DNA from: Candidatus Kapaibacterium sp.
Lineage (GTDB): Bacteria; Bacteroidota; Ignavibacteria; Kapaibacteriales; UBA2268
Assembly: GCA_026390695.1 (NCBI GenBank)
Contig: JAPLFL010000031.1
Location: 1-64,000 of the forward strand
Direction: 5' to 3'
Length of the DNA stretch: 64,000 nucleotides
The notes beneath the pieces were generated by a model that worked only from the letters and a program-made list of their open reading frames with translations, was not told the origin of the DNA and searched no databases. A program made the position numbers and the translations under genes. Positions 63,161 to 64,000 of this stretch are shown in pieces. Position 1 is the first letter of the stretch; each line of letters starts with the position of its first letter.

Positions 63161-64000
63161 TCATTGATTTTTAAAAGTTACTTTTAATGAGAATTTTGAA
63201 TGATCCTCATCAATTTCAAAAATTTTATATATTAAATTAGAGTCGCATTTTGATGCAATATAATAGAACCCTAAACCAGCACTGCTTTTTTGGGGCATTT
63301 GTCCACTGCTGAGTTGAGATTTGTAAAATTCCTTAATCTCCTCTTTTGATTTTGAATGAACAAAATCAAGTTTTTCTTTAAGATTATAAATGTTAGAGTT
63401 CAAAATATTATTTGTTGTTTCAATACAAAAAAGATCATTTTCGAGCGTAACCGAAATTGAAAATTCCTTATCGAATTTATCAGTCTCAAAACTTGTATAA
63501 TAATTATAGCAATTTTGTAGAATTTCAATCAAAACAGTATTAATTCTTTTTCTTAATACTTTATTTATTTCATTTTCCAATAGATATTCTTCAACAGTAT
63601 CTGTAATTTTGGAGATAACCGGACTTGATGTTTCACCCTGATAAGAAATAATTAACTTATATGATGCTTTTATAAGTTCCTCCTTTTTAAATTTCACTCC
63701 AATCAGAAGAATGTCATCAACCTGTTCTTCTTTACCCTTCCATTCAAAGAAGTCTTCTTTCAGTTTACTAACTTGATCATAAATATCCATTTTTCTATAT
63801 TCAACAAAAGCACTTTTCAATCTTAGTGGCAGAAATTTATTATTTTTTGGGCCTCCGAACTGATCAGTATAACCATCTGTACCGATATACATAACATCCT
63901 CATCTTCCAATCTAATTGTATGACAAGAAAAGGGAATGTTCATGTTTGTCGAAAACCCTATCGGCATTCTGTCTCCCTTTATTACTATCAAATGTTCTCT
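63161..64000 (-). CDS. SpoIIE/PP2C phosphatase fused to SiaB-like kinase (N-terminus cut off)
   Basis: The frame is open to the window edge, so the N-terminus is missing. The first 90 visible residues are the end of a SpoIIE/PP2C phosphatase domain (IKGDRMPIGF, MYIGTDGYTDQFGG with metal-ligand Asp, VDDILLIGVKF with a second). From about residue 105 a SiaB-type kinase domain begins (SYQGETSSPVISKITDTVEE, the N-box-like NTVLIEILQNCYNYY, and the glycine loop SAGLGFYYIASKC). SiaA and SiaB are separate proteins in Pseudomonas; here antagonistic phosphatase and kinase appear in one chain next to SiaC, their expected substrate. Confidence 0.82.
   Translation of the reverse strand, partial: REHLIVIKGDRMPIGFSTNMNIPFSCHTIRLEDEDVMYIGTDGYTDQFGGPKNNKFLPLRLKSAFVEYRKMDIYDQVSKLKEDFFEWKGKEEQVDDILLIGVKFKKEELIKASYKLIISYQGETSSPVISKITDTVEEYLLENEINKVLRKRINTVLIEILQNCYNYYTSFETDKFDKEFSISVTLENDLFCIETTNNILNSNIYNLKEKLDFVHSKSKEEIKEFYKSQLSSGQMPQKSSAGLGFYYIASKCDSNLIYKIFEIDEDHSKFSLKVTFKNQ

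Overview
This 64 kb window is AT-rich chromosomal DNA from a bacterium of the Bacteroidota/Chlorobiota assemblage, most likely an Ignavibacteria- or Kapabacteria-like lineage (inference). Four large secreted proteins end in type IX secretion (T9SS) sorting domains, several genes are preceded by a Bacteroidetes-type -7 box (TAATTTTG, matching TAnnTTTG), ribosomal protein L36 is the cysteine-free form, and a long flagellar basal-body operon is present. T9SS cargo together with flagella is unusual in classical Bacteroidetes but known in Ignavibacteria-type relatives. No rRNA, tRNA, CRISPR array, phage or transposase gene was found.

Layout. 1-1.5 kb: the start of a secreted protein and a WD40-type T9SS cargo. 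1.8-8.7 kb (minus): pheT, a 700-residue coiled-coil protein, zapA, a structured RNA that looks like 6S RNA, and rny. 8.9-13.1 kb: a LuxR-type response regulator, a lytic-transglycosylase lipoprotein, a periplasmic OmpA-like protein, a CheY-like regulator and a small protein with a flagellin-like tail. 13.1-19.5 kb: repeat-rich DNA around two more WD40/T9SS proteins. 19.5-27.6 kb: tadA, an aldehyde dehydrogenase (proline/arginine catabolism), a multi-PAS histidine kinase and another T9SS cargo.

27.7-47.3 kb (minus) is one continuous ribosomal block: str (rpsL, rpsG, fusA, tuf, then a terminator), S10 and spc (rpsJ to secY, map, infA, rpmJ) and alpha (rpsM, rpsK, rpoA, rplQ, then a terminator). 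rpsD is missing from its usual place between rpsK and rpoA. S17, L17, L5 and S12 carry extensions.

47.6-62.0 kb (minus) is a 14.4 kb flagellar operon: flgB, flgC, an unknown 96-residue protein, fliE, fliF, fliG, fliH, fliI, fliJ, a MotE-like protein, fliK, flgD, a small flagellar-operon protein and flgE. It builds the basal body, export ATPase complex and hook. fliK is split by a frameshift caused by an 11-bp duplication inside a 108-bp in-frame tandem repeat.

62.3-64.0 kb (minus) is a Sia-type partner-switching module: a protein (cut by the window edge) that fuses a SpoIIE/PP2C phosphatase end to a SiaB-like kinase, then SiaC, then a two-TM protein whose coiled coil resembles the SiaC-binding helix of Sia-regulated cyclases but which lacks any cyclase domain. 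With the nested short repeats at 9.7-10.1, 13.1-13.4 and 16.7-17.2 kb (including an internal empty-site comparison), this is the most interesting part of the window.
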